In this document: piece by piece, positions 61,949 to 64,000 of the stretch
How the letters are laid out: the number at the start of each line of letters is the position of its first letter
Position numbering within the stretch: the stretch's first letter is position 1
Assembly (NCBI GenBank): GCA_039976075.1
Contig: JBDWFY010000016.1
Coordinates: 1 to 64,000 of the forward strand
Reading direction: 5' to 3'
DNA: 64,000 nt
Source of the DNA: JBDWFY01 sp039976075
GTDB lineage: Bacteria > Pseudomonadota > Alphaproteobacteria > Rhizobiales > Stappiaceae
The notes under the pieces: model-generated
The model's database searches: none
What the model saw: only the letters and a program-made list of their open reading frames with translations
Told to the model about the DNA's origin: nothing
Made by a program: the position numbers and the translations under genes

Positions 61949-63049
61949 GTGAGGTTCATTTTTTCATTCCAACGTCTCCGAATCTATCAACAGACCATGA
62001 ATACACGGCATACTTCTCAATTCCCTACTCCGCCAAAAACCGCAACAAGTCTCAGAACGTCAGGTCCAGCTATTGCCGCGAACGATCTGCACTTTTGGAC
62101 GGGAGCACGCGGTTCCGCGCCGGGAGCCAGCTCTTCACACGACGCTGAGTCAACTATCCGTCGCCTGTCAAATTGTCGACTGATATGGAGCGTCTTGATT
62201 GCCGCGACTTCGCTGTTGCATGCTTCTGCAAACGCTGCGCCTCTTTGGCCCTCAGCTACTGCTCCAAGCAGAGACCTAGCCCCGCAGCTCATTGTCAGCC
62301 AAAGTAACGATGTCCGCCTCGATGTAAGGGAAAGTATCACTGCAACGGGGCATAGTCCTGTCGCCCTGCAAGTGAGGATTAGCCCCGATGGTGCCCTACG
62401 CAAGGGCTATATCGTCATCAGGGATGTCCCCAAGGGTGTTGACCTCACCGCCGGGCAAATGATCGGGAAACCAGGAACGTGGGTGCTCAGCACCAGTGAT
62501 CTAAACAGCCTCCGATTGATCTTACCGGCCGAAATTCCCGCTGATTTTACTTTGGACATCGAATTGCTGGGTCCCAAAGGCAAACGTATCGACAAGCGAA
62601 ATATACTGTTGAAGACGGGCAAATCCGTGCTGAAAATCCGTGAACCTGTCATGGCACATAAAACAGCGGAACCACAGGCGCAGTCCGAAGAACAGTCGAC
62701 CGGTAAACAAGCGCGTCTTCCTCGCAACAATGTGAGCAAAACGGCTGAAGCCAAAGGGACGGCCAACACCTTGAGCCAGGCGGACAAAGAACGGTACAGA
62801 GCGCATGGTGACCGCCTGATGACCCATGGCGATATCGTCGCCGCTCGTGCGTTTTACATGCGCCTTGCGATCAATAACGACGCAGGAGGTGCTTTTGCGC
62901 TCGCGACAACTTTTGACCCTAATTATTTGAAAAATATAAATGTTTTCGGGATGAAGGGAGATGTCAAGGAAGCCAGGAAGTGGTACGAACTGGCGGCATC
63001 CCTTGGTTCTGACAAAGCAAAAACCATATTGGTGTCCTTCTCTAACTGA
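61949..63049 (+). CDS. Exported protein with C-terminal Sel1-like repeat
   Basis: A 366-residue protein. The start is GTG at 61949 with AGGAGGG six bases upstream, better than GTG 61925 or ATG 61997. A hydrophobic segment (LIWSVLIAATSLLHASANA, about residues 80-100) after a long polar leader suggests membrane anchoring or an internal signal. The middle part (QLIVSQSNDVRLDVRESITA to about 205) is beta-rich. The C-terminal 90 residues contain two Sel1/TPR-like helical units (IVAARAFYMRLAINNDAGGA and VKEARKWYELAASLGSDKAK). Such proteins scaffold envelope assemblies. The specific role is unknown. Confidence 0.7.
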   Translation: MRFIFSFQRLRIYQQTMNTRHTSQFPTPPKTATSLRTSGPAIAANDLHFWTGARGSAPGASSSHDAESTIRRLSNCRLIWSVLIAATSLLHASANAAPLWPSATAPSRDLAPQLIVSQSNDVRLDVRESITATGHSPVALQVRISPDGALRKGYIVIRDVPKGVDLTAGQMIGKPGTWVLSTSDLNSLRLILPAEIPADFTLDIELLGPKGKRIDKRNILLKTGKSVLKIREPVMAHKTAEPQAQSEEQSTGKQARLPRNNVSKTAEAKGTANTLSQADKERYRAHGDRLMTHGDIVAARAFYMRLAINNDAGGAFALATTFDPNYLKNINVFGMKGDVKEARKWYELAASLGSDKAKTILVSFSN

Positions 63050-63838
63050 AGGTTCAGTTTCATCTCAACTCAATTTTGAATACATCCCAGTGCCAAAACT
63101 CGCGCCCTAATGGATCGTCTCCTAACAATTGACTTCAAGATTCCGCCACAATTGAATCTCGTGGATTCGCACCACCCGCTCAATCCTTGTCTGACGGACT
63201 AGATTTTAGTGATCAAATGGATTGTTTCGCACTCACTTGCCGAAGAGTTAGCAACCGACAGCGCGCGCCGCAGACTGATTTCCTTTAAGGTAGATCAACA
63301 TAAATTAAATAGTTTCCGCCCCTCAACACTTGCACCAAGCAAACATATAATATTTATAAATAGTTTTCGTGTATTAATATAAAAAATTACAAATAAAATT
63401 GTTAAAAATTTATTAATGTCAACAAATTTCAAGAAATAATTCTAAAGATTGACGATATATTAACCATTTTTTTAGAATAATTACAAAAGAACTTCTATAT
63501 ATTTTCTATTTTAAATCAATTTCACTGTTTTTATGCCGAAAATCGCCTCAGAATACAAGCAAATATGCTCAATCTTCCCCATTTCCGCCCAACTTCAACG
63601 TTATTGATTGATTTCGGTCGCTGACAATCAAGAGAACTGAACAAACGCACTAAAATCAGGAGCACTTTTTTCACGACAGTGGGGGAATCCAGTCGAGAGT
63701 TAAGTCTCCAAAGAGCAAGTGTTGAAGCATGGTCGCCTCACTGACAGAGGGTTAGGTGTGCGGGTAGTGCTTCAGGGACGCTGCGGTGGTTGAACATGCC
63801 AAATTGCTTGGTATGGGCAAGGAGAGAGAAAGTTGGGT
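63050..63838. other. AT-rich gene-free region before the last gene
   Basis: 789 bases. About 63290-63530 is strongly AT-rich, with TTAACCAT (63460-63467, a CtrA-type octamer) and the TTTAGAATAATTAC repeat at 63471-63484. No coding frame stands out. GGAGAGAG precedes the ATG at 63839. Confidence 0.45.
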
Positions 63839-64000
63839 ATGAGGCTTACGGGTATGATGAGTTCTGAAATCGGCGGGAAATTGCGGCGATTGGCGGAAAC
63901 AACGCGCATCAGAGATGTTGCGCTCGCTATTGTCTGTTCTTTTGCACTGACAATGACGGTAATGTCAGGAAGTGCTTCGGCGCAATCAATCAAGAACGAA
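63839..64000 (+). CDS. Secreted protein, N-terminal fragment
   Basis: Fifty-four codons before the window ends. ATG at 63839 follows GGAGAGAGAAAG. A basic leader (LRRLAETTRIRD) precedes a hydrophobic core VALAIVCSFALTMTVMSG and a probable cleavage site after ASA in SASAQS, so the product should be exported. Its upstream region resembles that of the Sel1-like gene at 61949, and its leader is similarly long. Nothing of the mature protein is visible, so no family can be given. Confidence 0.6.
   Translation, partial: MRLTGMMSSEIGGKLRRLAETTRIRDVALAIVCSFALTMTVMSGSASAQSIKNE

Overview
The window looks like a chromosomal segment of an alphaproteobacterium of the rhizobial order (Hyphomicrobiales). 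The evidence is a Rhizobiales-type porin, a BA14K-type secreted protein, the tRNA-Tyr/tRNA-Gly/tuf arrangement, an agl alpha-glucoside operon in the Sinorhizobium order, DUF2336 and Hpt phosphorelay genes, and CtrA-type promoter boxes. The genus cannot be fixed from sequence alone. No transposase, integrase, phage gene or CRISPR array was recognised.

Layout. (1) 1-4400: the 5' end of tuf, tRNA-Gly(TCC) and tRNA-Tyr(GTA) on the minus strand, rlmB on the plus strand, a BA14K-like secreted protein, a major porin followed by an inverted repeat and a strong intrinsic terminator, and tRNA-Thr(TGT). (2) 4416-17362: a sugar-acid island. A ten-gene minus-strand operon encodes a complete sugar ABC importer, an enolase-superfamily dehydratase, an aldehyde dehydrogenase, an IlvD/Edd sugar-acid dehydratase, an HpcH/HpaI aldolase, a D-2-hydroxyacid dehydrogenase and an SMP-30 lactonase. 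It is divergent from a FadR-type GntR regulator and a sugar-1-dehydrogenase-like SDR. Together they form a non-phosphorylating sugar oxidation route: sugar, lactone, aldonate, 2-keto-3-deoxy-aldonate, then pyruvate plus an aldehyde. (3) 17427-24196: a second sugar importer with no ATPase of its own, divergent from a ROK regulator, a Gfo/Idh/MocA dehydrogenase and a ThuA-domain protein, resembling the thu disaccharide system. (4) 24280-35146: a tripartite-type RND efflux pair without an outer-membrane channel, an MHS-type MFS transporter, an HAE3/MMPL-type RND exporter translationally coupled to a small secreted protein, and a LuxR-type regulator. (5) 35160-44656: an aldo/keto reductase, then aglR and the aglEFGAK operon with a clear LacI-type operator, ending in a DUF3461 gene. 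(6) 44909-53294: a CAP-domain lipoprotein, serine-glyoxylate aminotransferase, RecQ, two cytochromes c, a 38-residue membrane peptide, NAD kinase, a response regulator and an Hpt protein. (7) 53458-64000: DUF2336, a cytoplasmic SLT-domain protein divergent from a degenerate citrate-lyase-like protein across CtrA boxes, a flavin reductase, a nitroreductase, a three-module secreted protein, thrS, and two secreted proteins with AT-rich upstream regions.

Three carbohydrate ABC importers lie within about 40 kb and imply an organism geared to plant- or algal-derived sugars. The single UgpC-type ATPase of region 2, or AglK, may energise the ATPase-less importer of region 3. The least explained elements are the terminator and inverted repeat behind the porin, the DUF3461 gene in the agl operon, the HAE3 exporter with its secreted partner, and the CtrA-linked CitE-like protein.
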